From assembly GCA_025399215.1 (NCBI GenBank), contig MU621435.1:1-17324 (forward strand): a DNA stretch of 17,324 bases, read 5' to 3'. Shown piece after piece: positions 8,640-17,324 of this stretch. The notes beneath the pieces were generated by a model. The model searched no databases. It had not been told where the DNA came from and saw only the letters and a program-made list of their open reading frames with translations. Positions within the stretch are counted from its first letter, which is position 1. Every line of letters starts with the position of its first letter. Made by a program: the position numbers and the translations under genes. This DNA is from Globomyces pollinis-pini (lineage: Eukaryota > Chytridiomycota > Chytridiomycetes > Rhizophydiales > Globomycetaceae).

Positions 8640-9780
8640 ATGACTAGTCAATTAAAACAAGTTTTTTCAAATCCTGCTTATTTAACTCCTGAGATCGCAA
8701 ATGAAATCGCTAATGAAATCATGGATGGACATTTAACTTCTGCTCAGATTGGTGGGTTCTTAATCACTATGAAATTATTGGGAAAGGAAACTCAACCTCC
8801 TTATATTGCTTCTATTGCTAAAGCAATGAAAAAAGCTTCTTTGAAAATTGATATCGATTTACCATTGGTGGATATCGTCGGTACTGGTGGGGATGGACAA
8901 GATACATTGTAAGTTTGATCCTTATTTATACTTTCTAGTAATGTTTCTACCGCTGCATCGATTGTAGCTGCTGGTGCAGGATGTAAAATTGCAAAGGTAT
9001 TGATGATTGGATATAATATTAGCATGGTAGTAGAGCATCTTCTTCTGCTTGTGGATCTGCCGATGTGTTGGAAACACTTGGATGTAAATTGGAGAATGTC
9101 ACTCCTGATGTGGCAACCAAAATCATTAAAGAGTCTAATTTCTGTTTCCTCTTCGCTCAATTGTATCACCCTGCCATGAAAGCCGTTGCTGGACCTCGAC
9201 GTGAATTGGGTGTTCGTACCATATTCAACCTGTATATTCTATATCTCTTAACGTTTAGCCTTGGACCTCTGACTAATCCTGCGAATCCAAAGAGAATGGT
9301 GGTTGGTGTCTTTTCCAAAGACATTGGTATGATTATGGCCAAGAGCTTGCAGCTAGTAGGTGTAGAGCGTGCTTGGGTGGTATGTGGTGCAATTGGATTA
9401 GATGAGGTACAATATTTAATTGATATCTGACGCTATTTGCTTAGATTAGTCCTGAAGGTTCAACCAATGTATGGGAATTGGAAAATAATACAATTATTGA
9501 AAAAGTGGTTAGTCCAAAAGATTTTGGATTACCAGAACATCCTCTGTCCGCTGTTAGAGGAGGAAATGCTGAAGCGAATGCATCTACAATGAATCAGTTG
9601 TTGGATGGAACACTTAGTGGACCAGTCTTAGATTTTGTTTTGTTGAACTCTGCAGCAGTATTGTATATTGCGGGTCTTGCAAAATCACTTCCTGAAGGTG
9701 TGGCCCTTGCTCGCCAGAGTATTACGAGTGGAAAGGCTAAAGCTGAATTGCTAAAATTTGCGAAACTAACTCAGTTATAA
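8640..9780 (+). CDS. TRP4: Anthranilate phosphoribosyltransferase
   Basis: Join(8640..8908, 8939..8996, 9023..9231, 9259..9406, 9445..9780), 339 residues, a normal length for the enzyme; introns of 30, 26, 27 and 38 nt. It transfers phosphoribose from PRPP to anthranilate (EC 2.4.2.18), the second committed step of tryptophan synthesis. Motifs in order: PRPP loop GTGGDGQDT (81-89), NVSTAAS (91-97), KHGSRASSSACGSADVLE (109-126), YHPAMKAVAGPRRELGVRT (157-175) and GPLTNPA. Each splice rebuilds a conserved block (DTF-NVST, AK-HGSR, FNL-LGP, LDE-ISPEG), so the exon model is secure. It is monofunctional, as in fungi. It implies tryptophan prototrophy if the other steps are present. AATAAA follows the stop at 9796. 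Confidence 0.96.
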
Positions 9781-9795
9781 TTCCTCTCGTTGGTT

Positions 9796-9801
9796 AATAA
9801 A
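9796..9801 (+). terminator. Polyadenylation signal AATAAA (TRP4)
   Basis: AATAAA 16 nt after the TRP4 stop; the next gene's ATG is only 110 nt after that stop. Confidence 0.5.
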
Positions 9802-9889
9802 ACTTCATATCATTCTAAATTTAATCTCATTTGCACTTGATTTCGTGAAATATTTTCCTATTTTAGCTTCAATCGGACAATCTTGTTCA

Positions 9890-12724
9890 ATGTTGACAAC
9901 AGGTTAGCCAATAGACAAAATTCCAACTTACTTGCAGAAAACTTCGAAGCACATAGCTCAAAAATACCCAGAGAAGATGTATCAGATTGTGTATTACAGT
10001 TGATCAAAAACACAGAATTGGTAGTGAACTTTGAAGGGGATTTTTCAAATGATGCTGAAATACTATTACAGGTTCTACGACCAATTATATTGATTTGTTT
10101 TAGAATTATTTGAAAGTCTTGAAAGTCAATTCTGAAATATCTCAGTTGAATCAGTCAAAGTTGGCAGTGATTGTTGTAGATTTCATTGGTGTGATAATAG
10201 CATATAACATACCATTGCTGAATGACCTTACTTTGGAACTGATTAAGCTATTTCGTAATTATTTTGTTTCAATAACTTATATCTAGTCCCATTCCAAAAT
10301 TTGACAAGATTAGTTCTCAATAACCCCTTTATTATGAGCTTTTTACTGGAAGAAAATACATTTCAACATCATTTGAAATCAGTATCGGATATATTTTTAC
10401 AAATCGTCCAAGATTATGAATCTGTATTACGATTGGCATCAAATCAATTCTTTGAATGGTTTAGATTAAATGGGTATCTTTTAATTTCTCTAATGATAGG
10501 ATGGATAATGCAAATCCAGAAATTATGCAATGTTTACTCTCAATTGTGGACTTTTTGGATCAGAATAATCAACTCAATGAATCGTTCTCAACACCCAATT
10601 TTCATAAATCTATGGTTAATCACATATTGAATCCAGGTAATATAAGGCTAAATCAGCTTATGCCTTAGATGTGATTGTGTCATCATGTGCTTTAGGAATT
10701 CTCTATAGTACAATCAAAAATGATAAATTGAAAAAAGAGGTAGTAGATTTTAACGATATCTCATTATCAAAGATTTTTTGTGAAAGCAATATTGATCAGT
10801 TGTGTAAATTGATCCTAAATGTGGTCCATCGCGAATTAGGTTCCGAATTTTTTCAAAACGAATTGATATTATTGTTGAAGAAATTCAAAGACCACGATTG
10901 GATCAATCAACAGTATTTCTAGTGATCTCATCATTTAGACAGCTCGTATCTCTTGGTGATCAATGTGTCCTTATTTGTCAAGAGGCAGATTCATCGATCA
11001 AGTTTAAGCCGGTTTGATAATGATCACTAAAAAGCAGTTAATCAAAATAGTAAATTGCTTGTCTTATGTTGGGTTACAAAAATCGCATCCGTTACTTTCT
11101 TTGCAAATTCCCTTGGGACTATTTGACCATGCAGCGAAAGAAAGTATTTATATTCTGGAACATGGAAAGAATGATAGAGTTTTACTTGTCGAGTACATTG
11201 ATTTCTTTGATAATCATATTCATATAGTAATGCATGGTTATAATTAATTCATCAATTGTAGATTAATCAAGGACATGAAAAGTTGAAAATGATTCAAGAC
11301 AGTTATACCGCTATTTTGGATTATCTATTGTATAATCTTGCTGAAAAGCCAGCGTCATTTATAGAGCAGTCAAATTCACTGGGGAATATCATTTTAAGAA
11401 GTTTCTCAAAATATTTAAAAACTTTGGAGAAGAATGATTGGCTCTTATCTAAATATCAGAATTCAATTAGTCAATTATTGTCCTATCTTCTTACACTTAC
11501 TGAAACAGAATTGGTTATTAACAGTTCAATTATTATTATTCTCTTTGGGATGATAGAATTTATGGATGATACATGTCAAATGGTATACATGTTTTTATTT
11601 TAAGTAACAATCAGAAAGTAAAGAGAGTTGCACCTATGATTATACCAATGTGTGTTATGCACCTATTATCAAACTCCACAGATGTGACAGAATTGAGGGA
11701 TTCACACAGATTGCTCTCCTTAAATATCGAGTATCATTGTGGTATTAAACAGTTAGTTGGATGAAAACATGGAACAAATCAAAAGGATTAAGGCAGAGAA
11801 AAGCTCCTGATTGTCTTATAGATAGTGGAATATTGCAAATAACACATGAATTTAGGCGTATTTTGGATGTATGGGAGCATTTACACTGATGAATATAGGA
11901 AAAGGAACGGCAACATGAATACACCATCAGTAAATTGGAGGTAATCATGATAGTCTTACATTTAGAAAAGTATGGAATCAATCAAGGTAACCAAATTGGT
12001 TTTAATATAGATTTAGAAAGAAGGTAGTGTTCTAATGGATGAAAAATTATTTGAGACAATCCAAACAACCCGGAAGAAAAATCAAGCGCTTCAACAGAGG
12101 TATATAAAATGAATGTTTAATTAATTGTCCAGTTGTTCAGATTTACATGAAGAAAATAGGACGTTAGATGCTTGTGTCTCCAACCTCACTCAAGAAAAGT
12201 CAATGTTACAAATCACCAATGAAGGTTGTGTTCGTCGAATAGAAATGCTGGAACTGGAATTGGAAAATTCAATGAAGAAGGTTTTCAAATGATTTTTAAT
12301 GCCTTAGATGTCGTCAATGGTATCGGAACTGGAGCAAAAGTCTGAAATAATTCATAATCTTGAAGCAGAAATTGATGAACAGGGCCAGTACCAAGAAATG
12401 GTAGCCAAGTTAGCGCAGTCGATAAATCGGCGAAAACCTCGTACAGGGATGACACCAATTCCTACAGATTTGAGTACACCTCGTCCATCAGTGAATGTCC
12501 TTTCACAAAGGCCTAACCTGAATACTTTGTCTACTAGAAGAAATGCTTTATTCCATGAAACACACGGTATCTCTAAAGAAATCAACGTGGAGGAAACGGA
12601 GGACGGCAAAGCGGGCGCAGGACGAGATTGGAGTGTAAAAAGTAACGTACCCGACCTGTATCAATCACGCAAAGATCTTAACTACCAACCAGCATCAATT
12701 CTGAACTATCAGGATAAAGTTTGA
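9890..12724 (+). CDS. Helical-repeat plus coiled-coil protein, possibly CIP2A-like
   Basis: A 16-exon model gives 790 residues: 9890-9902, 9938-10071, 10104-10254, 10287-10473, 10500-10636, 10669-10912, 10939-11011, 11038-11226, 11262-11582, 11615-11755, 11797-11868, 11899-11940, 11966-11986, 12017-12099, 12133-12280, 12308-12724. Introns are 25-41 nt and every phase closes. The start is a 13-nt exon (ATG TTG ACA ACA G). Residues 1-530 are all-helical and Leu/Ile-rich, like armadillo-type repeats. About 545-690 form a coiled coil (for example MLELELENSMKK, SELEQKSEIIHNLEAEIDEQ). The last 100 are basic and Thr/Pro/Ser-rich. Armadillo region then coiled coil at this length recalls CIP2A (an inhibitor of PP2A; human form about 900 residues) and, less well, the tether p115/Uso1. 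The family call is inference. The splice at 11755/11797 is the least certain. Confidence 0.6.
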
Positions 12725-12733
12725 ATCGTTTCT

Positions 12734-12739
12734 AATAAA
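12734..12739 (+). terminator. Polyadenylation signal AATAAA (coiled-coil gene)
   Basis: AATAAA 10 nt after the TGA stop of the coiled-coil protein gene. Confidence 0.5.
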
Positions 12740-12846
12740 CCAGTTCGGTCACACGATACAAATTACATATTGTCGAGGACAACTATTAGAATTATAGTAA
12801 TGTGTATGAATAATCCAATTCCAAGTGCGTTGAAATCCGTTTTCTC

Positions 12847-12851
12847 ATTGG
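12847..12851. promoter_or_regulatory. Inverted CCAAT box upstream of the HMG gene
   Basis: ATTGG (CCAAT on the minus strand) about 150 nt before the proposed HMG-box ATG, in the 276-nt spacer after the coiled-coil gene. Position is typical, but the word is short. Confidence 0.3.
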
Positions 12852-13000
12852 CCGTCTTCTTTTATTTTGCCACTTTGTCCATTGTACGTTGAGTGGCACA
12901 GTTTCAAAAGTTGGAAGTTAGGAACAGCTTTGGGTTCCCGACAAGACAGATTTGGTCCAAAAAAACACAAGGCTTTTCTTTCACTTCTAAACCAAAACGC

Positions 13001-13759
13001 ATGCAGGCAAAGGATACTCTCAGACCACATATTAAAAAACCAATGAACTCTTTCTTTGTCTATCGGAAAGCTGTCCGTGACAAAATAATCGAACTCCATG
13101 GCAGTTTGAAATCACATGAAATCTCTAGAATTGCAGGTATTCAAATAAATTTCATTAATTGGATAGGTGAATGGTGGGCCAAAGAGTCGGATGATAATAG
13201 AAAACGATACCAACAATTATCACAGGAAATGTACACTCAACATAGAAGGGATTATCCTGATTACAAATTCCCATCCAGCCATGATTCAAAATCAAAAGCT
13301 TCAAAAAAGTCCAAGAATATTAATGCTCAGCGTTCAACGAAACAACTCAGCGTTAAATTGGAGGAAAATGGCCTAAAAAGTTCACCAGGACATTTGGACC
13401 AACAACCACTGTTTAGTAGCTTCACTAAAAATAATCAGAACACCCATGATAACGTTGATAATCAGTATCATAGCTTGTCCAGATCATCGAAAATGCCATC
13501 TAATCACAATAGAACACCGTCGATCGAAGAAGGTGTTGATGGGTTAGGATTACTATTATCATTTCAGAGAGCAGCAGTTAGAGAACCAGTTGTAAAGCCA
13601 TATAGTCCAGTATCACCTGTTACCTGTGACACTGGACTGGACTTCACAAGTAGTCGAATCAATCTGCAGCCCTTAAATCAAGTTTCTGATCAACTAAAAC
13701 AACCTAATAGACTTCCACCATTAACAACTATCTTAACCAAATATGGAATAACAAACTGA
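13001..13759 (+). CDS. HMG-box transcription factor of the MATA/mating-type class
   Basis: Join(13001..13136, 13167..13759), 242 residues. The 30-nt intron has no stop and is a multiple of three, so an unspliced reading adds ten odd residues (GIQINFINWI) inside the box; removing it gives ISRIAGEWWAKES, the normal HMG spacing. The box spans about residues 10-80: HIKKPMNSFFVYRK, the EISRIAG helix, EWWAKESDDNRKRYQQL and YPDYKF. This MATA-type signature is shared with S. pombe Mc, ascomycete MAT1-2-1 and Mucoromycota sex proteins. The remainder is Ser/Asn/Gln-rich. The frame is open upstream to 12893 but begins with GTG after a stop, so I chose the first ATG, nine residues before the box; an upstream exon is possible. 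It could equally be a non-mating HMG regulator. Confidence 0.83.
   Translation: MQAKDTLRPHIKKPMNSFFVYRKAVRDKIIELHGSLKSHEISRIAGIQINFINWIGEWWAKESDDNRKRYQQLSQEMYTQHRRDYPDYKFPSSHDSKSKASKKSKNINAQRSTKQLSVKLEENGLKSSPGHLDQQPLFSSFTKNNQNTHDNVDNQYHSLSRSSKMPSNHNRTPSIEEGVDGLGLLLSFQRAAVREPVVKPYSPVSPVTCDTGLDFTSSRINLQPLNQVSDQLKQPNRLPPLTTILTKYGITN
13604..13638. repeat. Inverted repeat (hairpin) inside the HMG gene
   Basis: AGTCCAGT (13604-13611) pairs perfectly with ACTGGACT (13631-13638). After one mismatch, four more pairs (TCAC/GTGA) extend it, leaving a 9-nt loop. It lies in the low-complexity coding tail. Confidence 0.7.
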
Positions 13760-13814
13760 CCAAGTCAATGTTCTTATTTATAGATTGTAATGAGTGAAAT
13801 GCACCACTATTTTG

Positions 13815-13820
13815 AATAAA
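13815..13820 (+). terminator. Polyadenylation signal AATAAA (HMG gene)
   Basis: AATAAA 56 nt after the HMG gene stop, in the 255-nt spacer shared with the convergent CEP76 gene. Confidence 0.5.
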
Positions 13821-14014
13821 AAATCCTTTTTGAAATTATTCATTTGACCACAAACAGCACTTTAATTTGCCGTCGGAAGTCGAACCCAAGCATGTGCTTT
13901 TGAAACCGCATGAAACGGACTCTGTTCTACTGTCACACGCAATTTGGATGAATAAAATAAAGAAATTAAATCATTCAGGATTATTATTAAAGATTGTATA
14001 AAAGGGTTATTGCA

Positions 14015-16161
14015 TCAACTAAGGCATCGAGCACCAATCATTACCCAACATGCAAGAACAGAGTCACAGTATGCAAATATTTTAACTCGAACTGCCATTC
14101 GAACACAATCCCCTTTTGTTTGTAAGATATCACGACATGTTTTGGATTTGGTCAAACTGGTCATTATTCGATGACTATGAGTATGGTTGAAAACGGTCGG
14201 AAATCCTTTAAATGAATGCCCTTCGGGAATTGATCTCTTAATTCCAGTCTGAAAATCTTCTGTAAAACCACTGGTGTGAGTTCCAGCCAACTTTGAGTTT
14301 TCCATGGCCCATAAACACTGACCCATGAGTTGACAGATTTGTTCATCCCAAACGCAACTAACTAATCTATCTTGTCTAAAGTATTCAATAGCTTGCATCA
14401 ACTCTATTTCCAACTCTTTTTCTATTTGTTCTAAATTTTGTAGCAAAGGTGCAAAATGAAAGTCCAGTTTTGTTTTTCGACTTTTGGAAGGGCTAGGTAC
14501 TACATCCAAAAATTTCCATTGGCTATTATCTTGCAGCTTAAAGCTAACCTTCTCTGCTGCGTCAGATACTTGAATATTCGCATAAAATGAGTGATCATTA
14601 AAGCAGCATCCTATAGATCTAAAATGATGCTTATCTTTCTGATTGAATTGCAATCCTGTCAATGATTCCCAAAATATCACATTTCCTATAGTTGTAAAAG
14701 TATCGGATTATACCATGCAAATCTATCGAAGTTACCCACATATGTGGAGAATTGCTACTATTCGTACCCATCGTTACAAATGCATTGAGATGAAACCCTA
14801 CAAATGAATCCGAAAAAAAATTACCTAACAATAAACTGCACAATAAAAGGCAATGATCTTGAACATCACCTTTTTTGACGCAAAGAAAAGTATGAAAATG
14901 TTGCCAAATTTCCAAGTTTCTTAAGTTAGCGCAAGCAAATATTACCCAGAGTCTCCCACTCGCGTTAGTGGCTCGTAACTGAGTAGGGAAACGAAACGGG
15001 ATGCGTGTTTTGGGCTTTCAATGAGACGAGCTAAGAGTTAGTGAAACGATACGAACATGAAAGTATCGATACGTATTCAGTAACAGGTTTTCGAATTCCG
15101 AATTCATTATTTGCAAATATTTTCACCAATCTCGTACTGTGACTTGATCTAATTTGAAGATAATCATTCCACCACTAAATGTTGATGAGTTGTACATAAT
15201 CATACTTGTTTGGCACAAACAAAAAAAGCACTCTCCATTTCACGATTAGACTTTTCTTGTCTAGACATATGGAAATTGATCTCATCTTTACTTAAATTAT
15301 CACCAACTGGAAAGGTCTCCAACAAGATTTCGATAATTCCAACTGTCATTTGCGCATGACTCTGTTCTTTTAACTCAACAAGCATCGACATTCTCCCCGC
15401 ATATAAAATCTTTCTCCATTCAATTTCTGCTACCTACTATTAAGCAGATATATGTATACTCCAATTGTGAGAAGGTGTCCTGATAAATCTTTCTTTGTAA
15501 GAACCATATGGATTGGGCACTCTATATCCACTAGCAATCCTAAATCTTTGGCCTAAAATTGTTAGAATGTTTGGTATAACGATTACAGGGAGATTCAGTT
15601 CAAATACATCATTAAATATCGGCTCCATGTCACCCATTTTGGGCACGGTGGAAAAGCGAGAGGTTCCAAACTGAATATGTATTTGTATTGTACAAGTCGG
15701 ATCCTTAGTCGTCAATATCCATTTTAGCCAATACCTGTTGAACATTGTTTAATCCAACCAATGCCCGTCCCTTTTGGATAGTTACCACAAGTATACGAGA
15801 TCCTTTTCGTACATTTTTAGGATTCGAGCTATTGTTGCTTATTGCATTGTCTTCATTTAAATTGGAAGGTATTGTTTTGGGTATTTGTAGATCATTCGTT
15901 TTTTGCATGCTAACAATACGGATTAAACATTGGTAAATAATTACACAGCTTTTACTTCTTGTGATAACTTATCAATGAGTCCAGAGGAAGAAATGACTTC
16001 ACGAATTGTTTCTTCATCCTTTAAATGGTTGATCTTTCCTTCAGTCACTTTCCTAATGACCTCCGACAGATCTAATGTTATAACTTTTATACAAAACCTT
16101 TGTTGTTGATATGAGAATCAATCAGATTCTTGATTCTATCCGATTCAAGGTTTGTGGCCAT
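14015..16161 (-). CDS. CEP76: Centrosomal protein CEP76 homologue
   Basis: An 11-exon model on the minus strand gives 618 residues (human about 659): 16098-16161, 15945-16071, 15735-15909, 15587-15703, 15460-15552, 15206-15433, 15057-15174, 14946-15030, 14825-14919, 14714-14797, 14015-14685. Introns are 26-35 nt, several with CTAAC. CEP76 is a centriolar protein that limits centriole reduplication in animals. Order: N-terminal helices (1-65), a C2-like domain (about 100-235, with PIHMVLTKKD), the linker AKQWWNDYLQIRSSHSTRLV, a transglutaminase-like fold (KKGDVQDHCLLLCSLLLG, SPHMWVTS, FWESLTG, SIGCCFNDHSF) and a C-terminal block (IPEGHSFKGFP, AVRVKIFAYCDSV). Each joint restores a block that matches human CEP76 as I know it. 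The catalytic-type Cys of GDC is Val355 here. It converges on the HMG gene. Confidence 0.95.
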
Positions 16162-16182
16162 TTTTTCTTTTAAAAAAAAATC

Positions 16183-16204
16183 ACTCCTTTTGGATTGTAG
16201 GAGT
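16183..16204. repeat. Short inverted repeat upstream of CEP76
   Basis: ACTCCT (16183-16188) and AGGAGT (16199-16204), loop of 10 nt, 22-43 nt before the CEP76 ATG in the 134-nt spacer. It could be a regulatory site or chance. Confidence 0.3.
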
Positions 16205-16295
16205 AAAAGGCTCAGTCAAAGTTGGCTAGTATTAGAAGACTGGATAAATGGTCACGAATCTAATAAAAGGCAGAAAGATGAATATTTATTGGATA

Positions 16296-17280
16296 TTAAG
16301 CATTTATATCGGACGCTATGCGAATTGATTCAGCAACTGTAAAATGATCTAGATTAGCGTTGAATATTGGTGTCTGAATACTATGAATTGTATTAGACAC
16401 AACGGTACTGGCCTTCATAATAGCTGCTGCAATGGCCCTAGAATCTGAAATTCGGAAATTAATTTCTTTCTTCAGATTCAGTGCAATTAAATCTTGTTTA
16501 TGGTATTTCAGCATCTTCTCTTCCGTTGTTTCATATGTATTTGGGACAACTACAAACTTTGTCCTCAAGTTCAAATTGGACAAGAAATTCGCTGCAGTTG
16601 GTGTATCATCAACATTGTATTGTTCCTTACTTTCTAGCATCTTTGAATTTAATATAAAGAGTGCAGTTGATTCCAAGGGTGTTAATTTTTGGAACAACAT
16701 TGATGAGTTCAGTTGACTGATGAACTGAGCAGCATAATTAAAATGAATCGCATAGTTTGTGGGAGTATCAACCATTTGGGTTTTTTTTTCAAACCTGGAT
16801 CCCAGACTTCTAAATTAAAAATGACACACATCATGTGGAATATCACATCATGAGATTTGTCTGGATGCCCTGGAGACGCCAAGATTTGTTCATTCACATG
16901 CCTCTGTGAAATTAATACAAAGTTGGAAGAAAGGTATAATTCTATTATTTGTTTCATCCTCTAGGTTTAGAGACGCGTTTCTGAAAGAAATTAACTAGCA
17001 TCAGATATTAGATTTTGAAAAAAAAATTACCAGTAAAAGTCATATCAAAGCCTGTAACAAGTGAAGGAATCAGACAGTAGTAGCTGTAAGTAGAAATGGC
17101 TTGTATTTGGAAGATCACATATTCTGCCAAAGGATCCGAAGACTTCGTCAAAGTGCGATAAGCCGAAAAGGGACCAATTCGGCCTTTTCCGTGTTCTTTA
17201 AGTTTTGAGTATACCATCATTAACCTGACACTAAAAAAGGAAATAATAGGAATTTGATTGATTGCACACTGTCCGTCCAT
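16296..17280 (-). CDS. Unrecognised protein gene, exon structure unresolved
   Basis: Three coding-looking stretches lie in order on the minus strand. The first, from an ATG at 17280, runs to 17031 and contains GKGRIGPFSAYRTLTKSSDP. It is followed by a good donor (GTAATT at 17030) with a CTAAT branch and acceptors at 16995 or 16981. The second, about 16780-16957, contains DKSHDVIFHMMCVIFNLEVW. The third, 16296 to about 16790, contains KMLKYHKQDLIALNLKK and SDSRAIAAAIMKAS and ends in TAA. The second and third are in different frames around an A9 run near 16783; no GTA/GTT intron of local size joins them, and the first-to-second join also leaves stops. Either the start is outside the window, there is a sequence error, or the gene is broken. 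The predicted protein is helical; I recognise no family. Confidence 0.45.
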
Positions 17281-17324
17281 TTACAGAAATAAAGAAAGTC
17301 ACATGCTACTAACTGTTAATCTGG

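Noticed and set aside
8641..8650. TGACTAGTCA palindrome at the TRP4 start codon
   Set aside because: It overlaps the first codons (ATG ACT AGT CA); position argues for coincidence rather than a regulatory site.
12893..13000. HMG protein start at the GTG of 12893
   Set aside because: GTG is not a usual eukaryotic start and directly follows a stop codon. The first ATG at 13001 precedes the complete HMG box.
13870..13895. tRNA-like B-box (GGGTTCGAC on the minus strand)
   Set aside because: The flanking bases do not form a T-arm stem, and no acceptor stem or A-box is found at the right distance.
13001..14014. Calling this region a mating-type locus
   Set aside because: None of the usual sex-locus flanking genes (TptA-like transporter, RNA helicase) is present, and one haplotype cannot show dimorphism. 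Kept only as a candidate regulator.
17231..17269. 39-nt intron with GTGTGC donor near the start of the last gene
   Set aside because: All 38 supported introns use GTA or GTT donors. This one is a multiple of three without a stop and lacks a clear branch site, so I left it unspliced.

Overview
The window looks like nuclear DNA of a flagellated (zoosporic) fungus or a close relative. It is AT-rich by eye, uses the standard code and is packed with spliced genes. The organism type is inferred from the gene mix: a fungal-type tryptophan gene (TRP4), an SRF-type MADS protein, a MATA-type HMG protein and an Rco1-like PHD protein sit beside two genes of centriole and cilium biology (CEP76 and CIMIP1/C20orf85). 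I cannot name a species.

The key to reading the window is its introns. I placed 38, all GT-AG, of only 25-41 nt (median 30). Donors are GTA or GTT, and a TAA[C/T]-like branch site often lies 3-12 nt before the acceptor. Open reading frames alone therefore break most genes into pieces or give false stops and starts. Exon coordinates are given in each gene entry.

Layout, left to right. At 1-2674 (minus, open at the left edge) is a large protein with about 790 residues of compound tandem repeats spliced to a PHD finger. At 3517-4101 (minus) is a divergent MADS-box protein behind a TATA box. At 5176-6871 (plus) is a Ser/Thr kinase with a non-RD HHD catalytic loop. At 7042-7664 (plus) is a CIMIP1-like ciliary microtubule inner protein. 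At 7888-8358 (minus) is a small DUF4286 protein. At 8640-9780 (plus) is anthranilate phosphoribosyltransferase. At 9890-12724 (plus) is a 16-exon helical-repeat and coiled-coil protein, possibly CIP2A-like. At 13001-13759 (plus) is an HMG-box protein. At 14015-16161 (minus) is an 11-exon CEP76. At 16296-17280 (minus) is an unrecognised gene whose reading frame I could not close.

The genes do not form one pathway. Two loose themes are transcription and chromatin (PHD, MADS, HMG) and centriole or cilium (CEP76, CIMIP1). The most novel item is the repeat-PHD protein. The two gene-free stretches over 300 nt (2675-3516 and 4102-5175) hold promoters and small repeats only, as far as I can see.
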